A DNA stretch of 64,000 bases from Galaxea fascicularis (lineage: Eukaryota > Cnidaria > Anthozoa > Scleractinia > Euphylliidae): contig OX419337.1 in NCBI GenBank assembly GCA_948470475.1, positions 2,534,695 through 2,598,694 on the forward strand. The letters run 5' to 3'. The translations under genes were made by a program, and so were the position numbers. Position 1 is the stretch's first letter. Each line of letters opens with the position of its first letter. The notes under the pieces were generated by a model, which saw only the letters and a program-made list of their open reading frames with translations, was not told the DNA's origin and searched no databases. Below, one piece after another: positions 11,850 to 21,636 of this stretch.

Positions 11850-12070
11850 ACAAAATGGTAAACCCCAAAGTGGGTACTCTTCGACACTACCCAAAAAAGA
11901 AGAAAAGTACTTTGTTCGCCTTGTTTTGACTATTTCATGGCGTCATTTTTTGTGAGCTATAAAGACGATAGAAAGTGCCGTCTGTGTCCTTTGTACAATA
12001 GCACCAAAAAACATTAACCGAAAATGACTTTAACTTAACTTTTCGTTCTGAAAAGTGGCTGCGGCACAAT
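11850..12070 (+). repeat. Dispersed repeat, inverted copy of 470-690
   Basis: Shares GGGTACTCTTCGACAC, AAAAGTACTTTGTTCG, ATGGCGTCATTTTTTGTGA, TAAAGACGAT and CTTTTCG...GAAAAGTGGC with the reverse complement of 470-690. It sits just upstream of minisatellite array 1. Confidence 0.6.
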
Positions 12071-12139
12071 AAGCCATGAATCAACTCAGGTGATCAACTA
12101 CAAATGGTTGAGAATGGTTTTATTCTTGACTTCGATCAA

Positions 12140-12190
12140 CTACAAATATAACGCTTTCCAAACTATTTTGTGTTTTTCCAAAATAGGTTT
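12140..12190 (+). repeat. Flank shared by both minisatellite loci
   Basis: Contains AACGCTTTCCAAACTATTTT followed by GTGTTTTTCCAAAATAG. The same block, with few changes, occurs in reverse complement at about 19328-19385, on the matching side of the second minisatellite. The two arrays are therefore parts of one larger repeat family. Confidence 0.65.
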
Positions 12191-12564
12191 TTCCGCGATA
12201 AAAGGGGTTTTAAGAGGAAGAAACTGGCACAATTCGGCAAAATCACCCTCTTTTCTTTCACCTAGGAAAGTTTGCAACTCTAAATTCACGATATTTTACG
12301 TAATATTACGGATTCGGTGGGGTTTTTGGAAAGAGACTTTTTCCTAATATTTACGGATAAAGAAAATACTGGGTCCCGAAACACAAAAACATTTAAGGTT
12401 TTTGCGGAGTGTTCAATTCGTCCACATGTTATGATAAAAAATACCTCATTTTTTGTGACAGTAGAAATTAACCATGATCACTTCATGCATTTATTTCTGC
12501 AGACAACCTTGATACTAAGAAATTTAAGTTTCTTCCCGAATCAATTCTAATACCAAAGAAAGCG

Positions 12565-13236
12565 ATGACTGGGATTGCAGAAATTCTGCTTCCCCCAATG
12601 ACTGGGGTTGCAGAAATGCTGCATCACCCAATGACTGTGGTTACAGAAATTCTGCATCCCCGAATGACTGGGGTTGTAGAAATTCTGCATTCCCCAATGA
12701 CCGGGGTTACCGAAATTCTGCATCCCCAAATGACTGGGGTTGTAGAAATTCTGCATCCCCCAATGACTGGGGTTACAGAAATTCTGCATCCCCCAATGAC
12801 TGGGGTTTTAGAAATCCTGCATTCCCCAATGACTGGGGCTACAGAAATTCTGCATCCCCGAATGACTGGGGTTGTAGGAAATTCTGCATTCCCGAATGAC
12901 TGGGGTTACAGAAATTCTGCATCCCTCAATGACTGTTGCAGAAATTCTGCATTCCCCAGTGACTGGGGTTGTAGAAATTCTGCATTGCCCAATGACTGTG
13001 GTTACAGAAATTCTGCATCCCTGAATGACTGGGGTTGTAGAAATTCTGCATTCCCAAATGACTGGGGTTACAGAAATTCTGCATCTCCCAATGACCAGGA
13101 TTGCAGAAATTCTGCATTCCCCAATGACTGGGGTTACAGAAATTCTGCATCCCCCAATGACTGTTGCAGAAATTCTGCATTCCCCAATGACCAGGGTTTC
13201 ATAAACTTTGCATCCCACAATGACTGGTGTTCCCTG
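12565..13236 (+). repeat. 33-bp minisatellite, array 1 (about 20 units)
   Basis: Tandem units of 33 bp with consensus close to ATGACTGGGGTTGCAGAAAT then TCTGCATCCCCCA. Each unit contains TGCAGAAATTCTGCA, a perfect 7-bp inverted repeat around one base, flanked by GGGG and CCCC, so every unit can fold into a hairpin. Since 33 is a multiple of 3, frames stay open on both strands (an 11-residue MTGV-EILHPP repeat on +); I treat these as by-products. Unit-to-unit changes are mostly in the GTTGCAG/GTTACAG/GTTGTAG positions. One or two units have internal deletions (near 12880 and 12925). Confidence 0.95.
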
Positions 13237-13329
13237 ATGTGAGACAACTTTGCAACCCCAAATGAACCATTCTTAAGAAGCACAAGGTGACACATTTTAC
13301 TGCTCCTGAAATAATAAATTATGATGATA

Positions 13330-13370
13330 TGATGATAATAATAATAATAATTGTTATTATTATCATCATG
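13330..13370. repeat. AT-rich palindrome (ATGATAATAATAA / TTATTATTATCAT)
   Basis: A (TAA)n run flows directly into its complement, giving a 15-20 bp perfect inverted repeat. Confidence 0.7.
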
Positions 13371-14549
13371 CAGCACTTAACAGACCTAACGGTAAACATG
13401 TACATTCACCATAAGCTAACCTAGACCACAAATAAGTCACAAAATACTTATTTTTTTAATAACATACTTAACTTCCCTTCCTAAAGTACATGAGCATTTT
13501 AATAGTTCAATAAAAAAAAGTCCCAAAACTCATACATCCAAGAGGAGTTCACATCATCTCATAAGACTCCTTTAAGCTTGGCTATTCCCTGATACCTAGA
13601 TTGAATCAGAATTCTTTTATCTCCCAATCCTACATGTAACTATTGATCATAATCACGAATTTGGAGAGGTAAAGGAAATTATGTTTTTACATGGAAATAG
13701 AAGAACTCTCCCACCCTTAGTATTACTGTGTGAATCCAAAAACTGTGAATACTTTGATTTAATTTTGACATTTCCCATTGTGCAGCAACCAATCAGAAAT
13801 GACATGAAACCACAAACTAATTACCATTACTTTTTTCTCCTGTTATTGGCTTTTTACTTCAAACACAATAACATTCTTAATATTTCTAGTGTCCACGACT
13901 TTCAGATTTTCACAGTAAATAGGATGTCAAGTATAAGCAATTTATTTTTTCACAGTGCTTAACCTAGGATCAGTATGACCAACTTGATAAATTATGGTGA
14001 CAATGTAAAGTTACCAACGGAAAGGCTGAGTTAAATACATGATAGCATGTCACTAAGCAGAGCATCAATAATAACTTGCACAGTAGACCATTTTTGTGTG
14101 ATCAGCAATGAACTGGAACCAGCTTGGGAGTTGAGACTGAAGCAGGGGAAATACTGGTTTCATTAAAAATATTTACATGAGAAAAGATTGACCTGCATGA
14201 GCCTCAACTTATAGCTACAATAGCTTAAGTTTAATTTCAAGAATATGAAAATGTTCTTTTCAAACTTACATGTAACTTCATGATACTGTGTCTTGACCAT
14301 TGCAATGTAAACCTTACATAGACTGCTCCAAGTCAATTCAGTATTAGGAAATGTGAAATCAAGCACAGGTTTAGACAGTGTTTGGTGCAAGTAGGTATAA
14401 TAATAATTATGGATTGTAAATGGCTGCATGGTTGGATTAGTGTATGTTGTACCAGAAAAATTATACAGTTACTTACTACAAACTTAAAAACATTTACTGG
14501 GGCCACAGAATTTCCAAACTGGGCTTCCACTTCTTCCCATGTAAAAAAG
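13371..14549. other. Intergenic, no gene recognised
   Basis: AT-rich, many stops. The frame at 13681-13962 has no recognisable domain. Confidence 0.45.
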
Positions 14550-15591
14550 CTAACAATAAATGACTTCCTGGATAGGCTTTAATGATTTCATCTCCACTGT
14601 AGCAAATTTAAGTTCTTCCAAGCTCATTTCACACTTGGCAACCTAAAACAAATAACAGACATTTAAGTGTTTAGGATTGGATATGTAATCTAATATATAA
14701 CATAGAACTTACTTTGCCATGCTTGAAGAGCCCTCTGTATTTGATCACAAACAAATACACTTTTTTTTGCTGGTTACCCCTTTCTACTAAGAACTTACTT
14801 ACATATGTAGTTCCAAAGAAGACCTTTGCCCTAAAATCTGTTCCGTGTTCCTAAATTAGTTAAACCAGTTCAATTTTAATTTGAAATCCTTTGTTTCAGA
14901 TTATCATAATTAATATTTGACAAAGAAAAATCGAAGTTGAACTTGTTTGAAAAATCTAAAACAAAGAAAAAAAATTGAACCACAACTCGAACACACGTAC
15001 AGGTGTAGTAAACCACTTGCTACATGTACCCTTGCAAAATGAATTCTCAAGAATTCCTAATAATTGATCCTGGAAATGCAAATTAGGATAACTTCATAAA
15101 CTTGGAATTTTTGAGAATATCTGGGAATGGTTAAACAAGTTACTGAGAATTAATAATTCCTAGGAATTTCTGAGAATGTTTTAGAATGGTAAAAAGTTGG
15201 AATTACAAAGCCGGGAACTTTGGGAATCTTTGAGAATGAGTCCTCATTGCCTGACTCTGAGTTTCTGACACGGAGTTGCTGACACCAATGTCTAATAGCA
15301 TATTTCATGGGTTAAGTAACGTCACTCCATGTTAAAAGAGATCAAAAGAAGCTTTAAACACAAGTTACAAATGTACTTGGTGTGAGACTTCATTGGTTGC
15401 AAAGATGATCGAGAAGAATGTTCTTATTGTTAAACATTTCTGTAAAACGAATGTTGTATTTCATCATGTGTGTCTTGTCAGACAAACACCACGAAATTCT
15501 GTACACGGACAAGGAAACATAATCACTTACTAGCCACAGAAACAAGTCAAGTCGTGCTCCGTCACCTTTGTCTTCTCCAAAATTCAAGTTA
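14550..15591 (-). CDS. Possible 3' exons of an unidentified minus-strand gene
   Basis: Two stretches splice cleanly in phase on the minus strand. One is 15591-15531, ending in FGEDKGDGARLDLFLWL before a strong GTAAGT donor. The other is 14642-14550, after a TTTTAG acceptor, reading VAKCEMSLEELKFATVEMK and ending in a stop at 14550. I do not recognise the protein. Upstream the same frame is interrupted by TGA codons (see 15600-15997), so the 5' part is unresolved and the locus may be a decayed copy. Support is the splice consensus and the acidic, helix-like composition only. Confidence 0.3.
15045..15245. repeat. Degenerate repetition of GAAT...TTGAGAAT motifs
   Basis: Several copies of GGAATTTTTGAGAAT-like words and AATTCTCAAGAATTCC occur in both orientations within 200 bp. 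This looks like the subterminal part of a DNA transposon, but no pair of termini was defined. Confidence 0.3.
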
Positions 15592-15644
15592 CTGAAGGAT
15601 CAAACTTCAGCAATTTGCAGTTCATTTCCACAATGAATAAGACA

Positions 15645-15997
15645 TACTTTTGAAACTTCTTCAAGATTAAAATTGCAGCAAACCAGTGAAGATTCCTTTA
15701 AATGACTCCACGCCACTAATCAGGCACGACACAGTCTCTTAAAATAAGGAAGAAAATCATGTGATCGCTTCAACGGCGGGCAGTCATCTTGGGTTTCAAG
15801 CACTTCATTTTCACGGTGAAAATCCATACTTTTCAAACATATGCAAGTTAAGATTCAAATTGTAACAAGTCCTTGTAGATTCCATCAGATGATTCCTGGT
15901 CCTTTTTGCACGATACAGTCTTTTAAAATGAGAAAGAAAAGCGAAGAACACAACCACATGGCGTGCAGCCATCTTGGATTTCAAAAGACATTCAGTA
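15645..15997 (-). repeat. Tandem duplication with AAGATG(G/A)CTGC motifs
   Basis: On the minus strand two diverged copies of a block of about 180 bp follow each other. Each has CCAAGATG(G/A)CTGC, then CATTTTAAAAGACTGTATCG or TATTTTAAGAGACTGTGTCG, then a GAAT-rich end. AAGATGGCTGC matches the YY1-type site that often covers start codons or transcription starts. The copy at 15811-15972 opens a 53-codon ATG frame; the other frame breaks early. It lies between a minus-strand candidate gene (15591 and below) and a plus-strand candidate start at 16147. Confidence 0.5.
15811..15972 (-). CDS. Small ORF, 53 codons, possible first exon
   Basis: ATG at 15972 lies inside the AAGATGGCTGC motif. The product begins MAARHVVVFFAFLSHFKRL, hydrophobic then basic, and stops at 15811. 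No family recognised. It may be a 5' untranslated or first-exon remnant of the minus-strand locus. Confidence 0.15.
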   Translation of the reverse strand: MAARHVVVFFAFLSHFKRLYRAKRTRNHLMESTRTCYNLNLNLHMFEKYGFSP

Positions 15998-16146
15998 GGG
16001 ACTGGGAATGGGTGAGCCGCTTGGGTCAGCAGCCGTACAAGTTAAGCAAAGGAGAAACGGTTATTTTTTGTTTCTGGCGAGATCGATAAATTCAGGCGGT
16101 TTCTCCCCTCTCTGCTGTTACTGATCTTCGCTTCTTTTAAGCTAAA

Positions 16147-16194
16147 ATGTTGGATGAAAACAAGGGAATGTGGGTGGCCACTCGGGTGAAAGAG
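16147..16194 (+). CDS. Possible first coding exon of an unidentified plus-strand gene
   Basis: ATG in an AAAATG context follows a pyrimidine-rich leader. The 16 codons MLDENKGMWVATRVKE end exactly at a strong GTGAGT donor. No downstream exon could be joined with confidence; candidates near 16435 and 17346 either hit a stop in phase or lack a recognisable domain. It is divergent from the minus-strand candidate at 15972 and below. Confidence 0.2.
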
Positions 16195-18017
16195 GTGAGT
16201 TTCATTTTAAAGAGCAAATGATACTAATTCTTCAATACATTTGATTACAGATGACACTGCTTTTCCATGGTGTCTAGTTTTTCAGTGCCTGGATAATGAT
16301 TGCTCTCGATCGTACGGCAATTTCTACTTCAGAAAAAGACAATCAGTGAAAATATTAATTTACAGAGGCCTCTCGGAAGAACGATCAGAGATAAAATTTT
16401 ACCACACTTTGTTTTGTTTTGATGCAGGTTTGTAGGACATCAGATCGATAAGGACAGTCAGCTCTCCAGATTCTTCTTCAACGAGCTAAGCCTAAGTCCG
16501 GCAGGTTTCTTTCGCAGGTCACATTCCACAGGTCAAAGTACAGGTCACCGTGCTACAGATAAATAAACAAGCCCAAAAGTGTCTCCTAGCCCTAACAACT
16601 ACCCAAAATGTATTTTTAGATTGTGATGAAAGATTGTGAATATATGTAGTTACCAATCGACAAAACAGTGACCTGTACCTGTGACCCGTGGAATGTGACC
16701 TGAATTTGATAAGTTGTGATGCAACTTGTACATGTACTCGGCTGACTCGGGTGGTTTGCATACGGATGTGTATTTGGTCAGTTTGCATAGGGATGTACAA
16801 ATTGAACAGTCCTTGGCCCTGGAGACTGAGCTGGAATGTAGACTTGGAAACCATAATAGTTGTAGTCTGAGTAAGGATCGTTATAAATGCAACATACCGA
16901 GGTACAAATCTTCCATCTTCACCGTTGATTGCCGCGATGAAATAATTTTGGTGGGCTTCGGACTGAAACACTCTGACTACAAATAGAGATCAAATTTTTT
17001 TGATTGACATTTTCCTTCAAATCAATGGCGTGTAAATTAACAAATCTGTCAGATTTCACGCCAACGTGGTAAGCCTTGACAAAATTTGGTAGATCTAAAA
17101 ATCACCGGGGGCACTTGTCTCAGCGAACTGGTGACAGATTTTTTCGCAAAATAAACAAAAATTTGCCCAGTGCGTCCAGGCCCATATAGAGCTATAATTT
17201 TAAATAATGTATATGTAAAATAAAATAAAATAAAAAAAACAGTAGGGTTTTTGTCATTGCATGTATGCATTACATCCATGGTGCATATTACATGTATCTT
17301 CATCACATAAAAGTTTAGAAATACATTTGTTCATATGTTTTCAGCTCCAGGTAGCATCCTTTCTTATGAAAATAGAGGAGTTTGAAGGAAAACCAACATG
17401 GCGTCTCCATACATGTACTAAATTGTGCTCCAATCTGATTCGTTCATGCAATCAGGAACCATTGTTTTGTAGTTCTAGTTCCAAAATGTTTTCTGGGGGT
17501 TTTTTTTTTTGGTTAGAGTGAAACAATATATTTGAATTCTTTCTGAGATAGTGTAACAACAGCGACAACAACAATAACACACACAAAGAACACCACTGTC
17601 TACTTGATGGTCTTCACAGCTGAGAAATTGAAACTTGCAAAATTAATGGCTTCTTCTCGAAACGTCTTCGACTCCACATTTCCAAGCTGACAAGCAGTAT
17701 AAAAATAAGCTTATGTTGACAAGGCCATGCATTCTCATTTTCATTCTTTCCCCACAAGCAAATGTGGTTGGATTTGGAGAGGATAATGATACCTTACACA
17801 ATGTGATCAGTGATAGAGAAAAAAGTAAAAGAGCCAAATGTTTGACAAGGTAGTCGTAATCTAAGGCTGTGTTTCTGATATTGTTGGCATATCGTTTGTA
17901 GGATATTTACAGACAAAATGTAGATATACATACAGGTGTATATGTATAAACAAAGAAACAATATGTATCTTCCTTCAACTAGTCATAGGAGTGCTTTACG
18001 CAAGTAGAGGAAAACAC
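16195..18017. other. No gene confirmed
   Basis: No supported exon. There is a T10 run near 17500. If 16147-16194 is real, this would be its first intron. Confidence 0.4.
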
Positions 18018-18208
18018 AATAGACCCATTCGGTTTACGCACTGTTATACCCAACTCAAACCCTTTGGGAATAAAACGTTTTGTTCCAGGTAATTCCATAT
18101 CGTTCAAATATGAATGCTACATTATAATGCAAATTTAATACACAAAGAATCTTAAGCCCAGGAGATCTGAATTGGGTACAATGTTGACCTAGCTGAATGG
18201 GTCTATTC
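18018..18208. mobile_element. 191-bp foldback MITE (AATAGACCCATT termini)
   Basis: Starts AATAGACCCATTCGG and ends GAATGGGTCTATT, a 12-bp perfect terminal inverted repeat. A weaker inner match is TACCCAACTC / GAATTGGGTA. No coding sequence. Target duplication not evident. Confidence 0.65.
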
Positions 18209-18665
18209 TTAAAGATAGAAAAAAAGTATGTAGGACAGTTACTTAAGCTTAGAGTGTGAAACTTTATTATGTAGAATAAATTATTGTAGAACTACTGTAC
18301 ATTGATATAAACAGGGAAGTAACATCTGATAACTATCTGAAAATAATTATTGATATCCCTTTGATATCACAGCTTTATGTGAAGATATTCATGAAAATCC
18401 AGATAGGAAACAAACAAAAAAGACAAACTGTAGAAAACTGTTTTCCAGTAAGAACAAGGATGGTTCCAAATGTTAATTACATTGCTTGAAAAATAAACTG
18501 AAATTTGCCTGTAAATTATTTTCTAGTGTCCTTTAAAAGTTAGCAATTAGGATTATATCATGTGGCCGTTTATCTAAATATTAAATCTGAGCCAAAAGTT
18601 TCGTTACATGTAGTTACCTCTAGTGAACTTGTGGGTGGGACTGAGCAAAATTTGAGGGTTAGTAG

Positions 18666-19168
18666 GTCATTTCAGGATGTAGAATTTCAACAACCCTGGT
18701 CGTTGGGGGATACAGAATTTCTACAACCCCAGTCATTTGGGGATACAGAACTTCTGCAACCCCAGTCATTGGGGGATGCAGACTTTTTGCAACCACGGTC
18801 ATTGGGGAATGCAGAATTTCTGCAACCCCAGTCATTGGGGAATGCAGAATTTCTGTAACCTTGGTCATTGGGGGATGCAGACTTTTTGCAACCACCGGTC
18901 ATTGGGGAATGCAGAATTTCTGCAACTTCAGTCATTGGGGGATGCAGACTTTTTGCAACCACGGTCATTGGGGAATGCAGAATTTCTGCAACCCCAGTCA
19001 TTGGGGAATGCAGAATTTCTGTAACCCCAGTCATTGGGGGATGCAGACTTTTTGCAACCACGGTCATTAGGGGATGCAGAATTTCTGAAACCTCACTCAT
19101 TAAGGGATGCAGAACTTCTGCAACCCCAGTCATTGGGGGATGCAGATTTTTTGCAACCCTAGTCAATA
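18666..19168 (-). repeat. 33-bp minisatellite, array 2 (about 15 units, inverted relative to array 1)
   Basis: Units on the + strand read CAGTCATTGGGGGATGCAGA then ATTTCTGCAACCC, the reverse complement of the 12565-13236 unit. Two sub-types alternate: one ending GCAGAATTTCTGCAACCCC and one GCAGACTTTTTGCAACCACG, which loses part of the palindrome. The alternation suggests a higher-order unit of two or three monomers. Confidence 0.95.
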
Positions 19169-19327
19169 AACCAAATCTGTTAAATCCATATTGTTGCCAA
19201 ATAATGCGGAGAGGTTTAATATTGTTGTTATTTTGTTATATATTTGTCGGAATCAAAAATTAATCCGCAAAAATTTAGGAAATATCTGGAACATAAAAAA
19301 CACACCGAGAAATTTGACATGAATTTG

Positions 19328-19390
19328 CTTTAAACAGCTATTTTGGAAAAACACAAAATACTTTGGAAAGCGTTTATTGCAAACTACAAA
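19328..19390 (-). repeat. Flank of array 2 shared with 12140-12190
   Basis: Reverse complement carries AAACGCTTTCCAAAGTATTTTG and TGTTTTTCCAAAATAG, matching 12140-12190. It lies about 160 bp from array 2, versus about 380 bp for array 1. Confidence 0.6.
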
Positions 19391-19574
19391 CGTTGACTAC
19401 GAGTCGTGGGCGGTATTATTTTTTACATCATTGTTAATGATAACATCTGATTGGCAATGACAACAGACAAACAAATCGGTTTCAGAAAAACATTTGTCAA
19501 TAAACATTGAATTAAAGACGAAGTTTTTACTGCAATTAGCCCATTACGTCTACGATTTTTTAACTTACAACGAG

Positions 19575-20085
19575 AATTGCTGTGAGGGACAACATATTGC
19601 TGGCATTTCGACTGCTAAAGCTGTTAAAAATCGAGTTTACTTCTGGCAAGGAGTTGTCGCTCTTTGCGAGAGTTTTCCAAATGTCAATCCGGCTCTTGTT
19701 CCTAACAAAGCGGAGCCGAGGATTTAAACCGTCCGAACTTCGTTTGGCTTTTCTTCAACCAATTTTGTGCCCAAAAATGAGCGACAGCAGGGAAAACGAA
19801 GACTTTTAGGATCCACTAATGAAATATTGAATAGAAAACATTTGGAAAAAACACGAGCATTTTTTAGTCCAAACCAATTTGAGATAAAAGCGTGAAAACA
19901 ACAAAACGTAAGAAAACAAAAAACGATACGAATGTTTCTTCGGCGTTTTGGCGTTTCTTGGAAAAATAAGACAAGCAACAAACATAACTCGTGAGCAACC
20001 TAGGCAAATCGCTAGTCCGAGTGTTCTTGACATTCTCCGTATAAAAGACAAAACAGGAATACTAAACCTACGGATGCGGACAGTT
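19575..20085 (+). repeat. Tandem unit A with TATA box, interrupted by a LINE
   Basis: Homologous over its length to 21711-22165: GAGAATTGCTGTGAGGGACA, TTTTCCAAA, AGGATTTAAACCGTCCG, CTTCAACCAATTTTGTGCCC, GAAAACATTTGGAAAAAACA, AAGCGTGAAAACAACAAAAC and GTATAAAAGACAAAACAGGA. The TATAAAAG near 20040 followed by a conserved ACAGTT start-like segment looks like a Pol II core promoter. The unit continues after the LINE from 21633. Confidence 0.75.
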
Positions 20086-21487
20086 GGGTGAGTGGCCTGC
20101 GGTGTGGAAGAAAGGAGAGTGGACACCAGTATTTAAGAAAGAGGACCCCCATGAGAAAGAGAACTATAGGCCCATAACTGTACAAGTTACTATAAATAAG
20201 ATTTTTGAACAGTTACTTAGTAAACAGCTTAATTATAGTTTCAATGATAAATTATGTGATAAACTGACAGCCTACAGGAAAAATCATAGCTGCGAAACAG
20301 CTCTACTGGCTATGACAGAGAATTGGAAGATATCTTTAGATGAACATAAAGTGGTAGGTGTTCTTTCTACGGACATGAGTAAAGCCTTTGATTCCCTCTA
20401 CTATCCACTCACACTTGCTAAATTAAAGGCTTATGGTATTCGGGGTAACAGTCTAAAATTGTTGGACTCCTACTTCACTGATCGGTACAATAGGGTGAAG
20501 TTGGGATCCACAGTAAGTGAGTGGGAGAGGGGGTCAAGGGGATGTCCACAGGGCTCCGCATTTGGACCATTGATATGGAACATGTTCCAAAATGATCTGA
20601 CATACAGTGTAAATTCTAATTCTAATATCAATATGTATGCAGACGACCACCAGTTCCATGCTGCAGGCAGTAATGTTACTGAGGTGTATGATAAGTTAAT
20701 AGCAAGTGCCGAATTAGCCTCCAGATGGTATAGATCGAATTTCTTAAAAGGGAACTATGACAAGTATCAGACAATGACACTTGGGAATAAAAATAATGAT
20801 ATGGATAGTATTATAATTGATGACAATGAAGTTAAATCTACCAAGTGTTTAAAACTTCTTGGGGTATATATAGACAATAGGCTTCAATTTGATGAACACA
20901 TTGCTAACATTTGTAAGAGGAGTAGCCAGCGTGTTGGAGTCCTGATGAGGCTCAGGAATATGATACCAACAGACACCAAGCTGAAGTTGTTTAAGGCAGC
21001 CATTCTTCCTTATTTAACATACAGCCATCTTGTCTGGCATTTTTGTAGGGCGAGTGATACTAGAAAATTGGAACGTATTCAAGAAAGGGCACTTAGGGCA
21101 GTTTACTGTGATAAGGGGAGTAGTTATGATAAATTATTAGACATGGCTAACCTAAGTACACTGCAGAACAGAAGACTACAGGATATAGCCATTCTTATGT
21201 ATAAGGTAAAGAACAATTTATCTCCTAATTACATATGTAGCCTTTTTCAAATTCCACAACTTAAGTACACACTGCGTAATAATGATTTTGGTATACCTAG
21301 ATTTAATACTGTTACTTTTGGAAAACATTCGCTTAGATATATGGGACCCAAAATATGGGCAATTGTACCAAGAAATGTAAGAGAACTGACATCCATATCA
21401 TCTTTTAAATGTAACATACGTAGAATAGACCTTGTTTCTAAATTGACTGATAGTAAATGTGAAAACTGCCTTTTATGTAAGACTTAG
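20084..21487 (+). CDS. Reverse transcriptase domain of a CR1/L2-type non-LTR retrotransposon (5'-truncated)
   Basis: A 467-codon frame with the non-LTR RT block order: ENYRPI near residue 26, then motif A (STDMSKAFDS), CPQGSAFGPLIWN (motif B, unusual Ala-Phe in place of Val/Ile-Leu), and YADD at residues 185-188, followed by LLGVYIDN and the thumb and C-terminal region ending ENCLLCKT. The endonuclease domain and the first RT blocks are missing and no good ATG opens the frame, which simply begins at the truncation point, so this is a dead-on-arrival copy with an uninterrupted 3' part. RT and target-primed integration are the family's function. Clade assignment is by general resemblance. Confidence 0.85.
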   Translation: MGEWPAVWKKGEWTPVFKKEDPHEKENYRPITVQVTINKIFEQLLSKQLNYSFNDKLCDKLTAYRKNHSCETALLAMTENWKISLDEHKVVGVLSTDMSKAFDSLYYPLTLAKLKAYGIRGNSLKLLDSYFTDRYNRVKLGSTVSEWERGSRGCPQGSAFGPLIWNMFQNDLTYSVNSNSNINMYADDHQFHAAGSNVTEVYDKLIASAELASRWYRSNFLKGNYDKYQTMTLGNKNNDMDSIIIDDNEVKSTKCLKLLGVYIDNRLQFDEHIANICKRSSQRVGVLMRLRNMIPTDTKLKLFKAAILPYLTYSHLVWHFCRASDTRKLERIQERALRAVYCDKGSSYDKLLDMANLSTLQNRRLQDIAILMYKVKNNLSPNYICSLFQIPQLKYTLRNNDFGIPRFNTVTFGKHSLRYMGPKIWAIVPRNVRELTSISSFKCNIRRIDLVSKLTDSKCENCLLCKT

Positions 21488-21632
21488 GTTAGATTTTAAA
21501 TTGTACATATATATTGTTTTATTTTTAAATTTCTTAAAATTTTTAGGTACTATTTAGTGTCCCCAGTTAGTGGTTGTATAACTGCTATTTTAGATTTGAC
21601 ACATAAATAAAGGTTGTTGTTGTTGTTGTTGT
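20086..21632 (+). mobile_element. 5'-truncated LINE insertion, (TTG)n tail, AGTT target duplication
   Basis: The left boundary follows AGTT at 20082-20085. The right boundary precedes AGTT at 21633-21636, after AAATAAAGG and a (TTG)n tail at about 21613-21632. Removing the 1,547-bp insert and one AGTT restores the sequence seen at 22160-22180, where ACAGTTTAAGTCAGTCAACA is uninterrupted. That comparison defines the insertion site directly. Confidence 0.8.
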
Positions 21633-21636
21633 AGTT

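Noticed and set aside
12808..13218. Long minus-strand frames over minisatellite array 1 as a repeat-protein gene
   Set aside because: Unit length is a multiple of three and both strands are open at once; no start context, splice site or non-repeat coding sequence. Treated as a by-product of the satellite.
15531..15836. Selenoprotein with in-frame TGA codons
   Set aside because: Two TGA codons, a duplicated 5' block and no known selenoprotein family; ordinary splicing or decay is more likely, and no SECIS was identified.
16519..16986. Overlapping frames of 150 and 86 codons on both strands
   Set aside because: A short AGGTCACATTCCACAGGTCA-type inverted repeat (about 16515 and 16680) brackets them; no domain or splice evidence.
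18562..19263. Several overlapping frames in array 2 as genes
   Set aside because: Same reason as array 1; all frames consist of the 33-bp unit.
19724..20126. Minus-strand frames over unit A
   Set aside because: Same sequence is repeated in unit B with different frame breaks, so no conserved protein is encoded.
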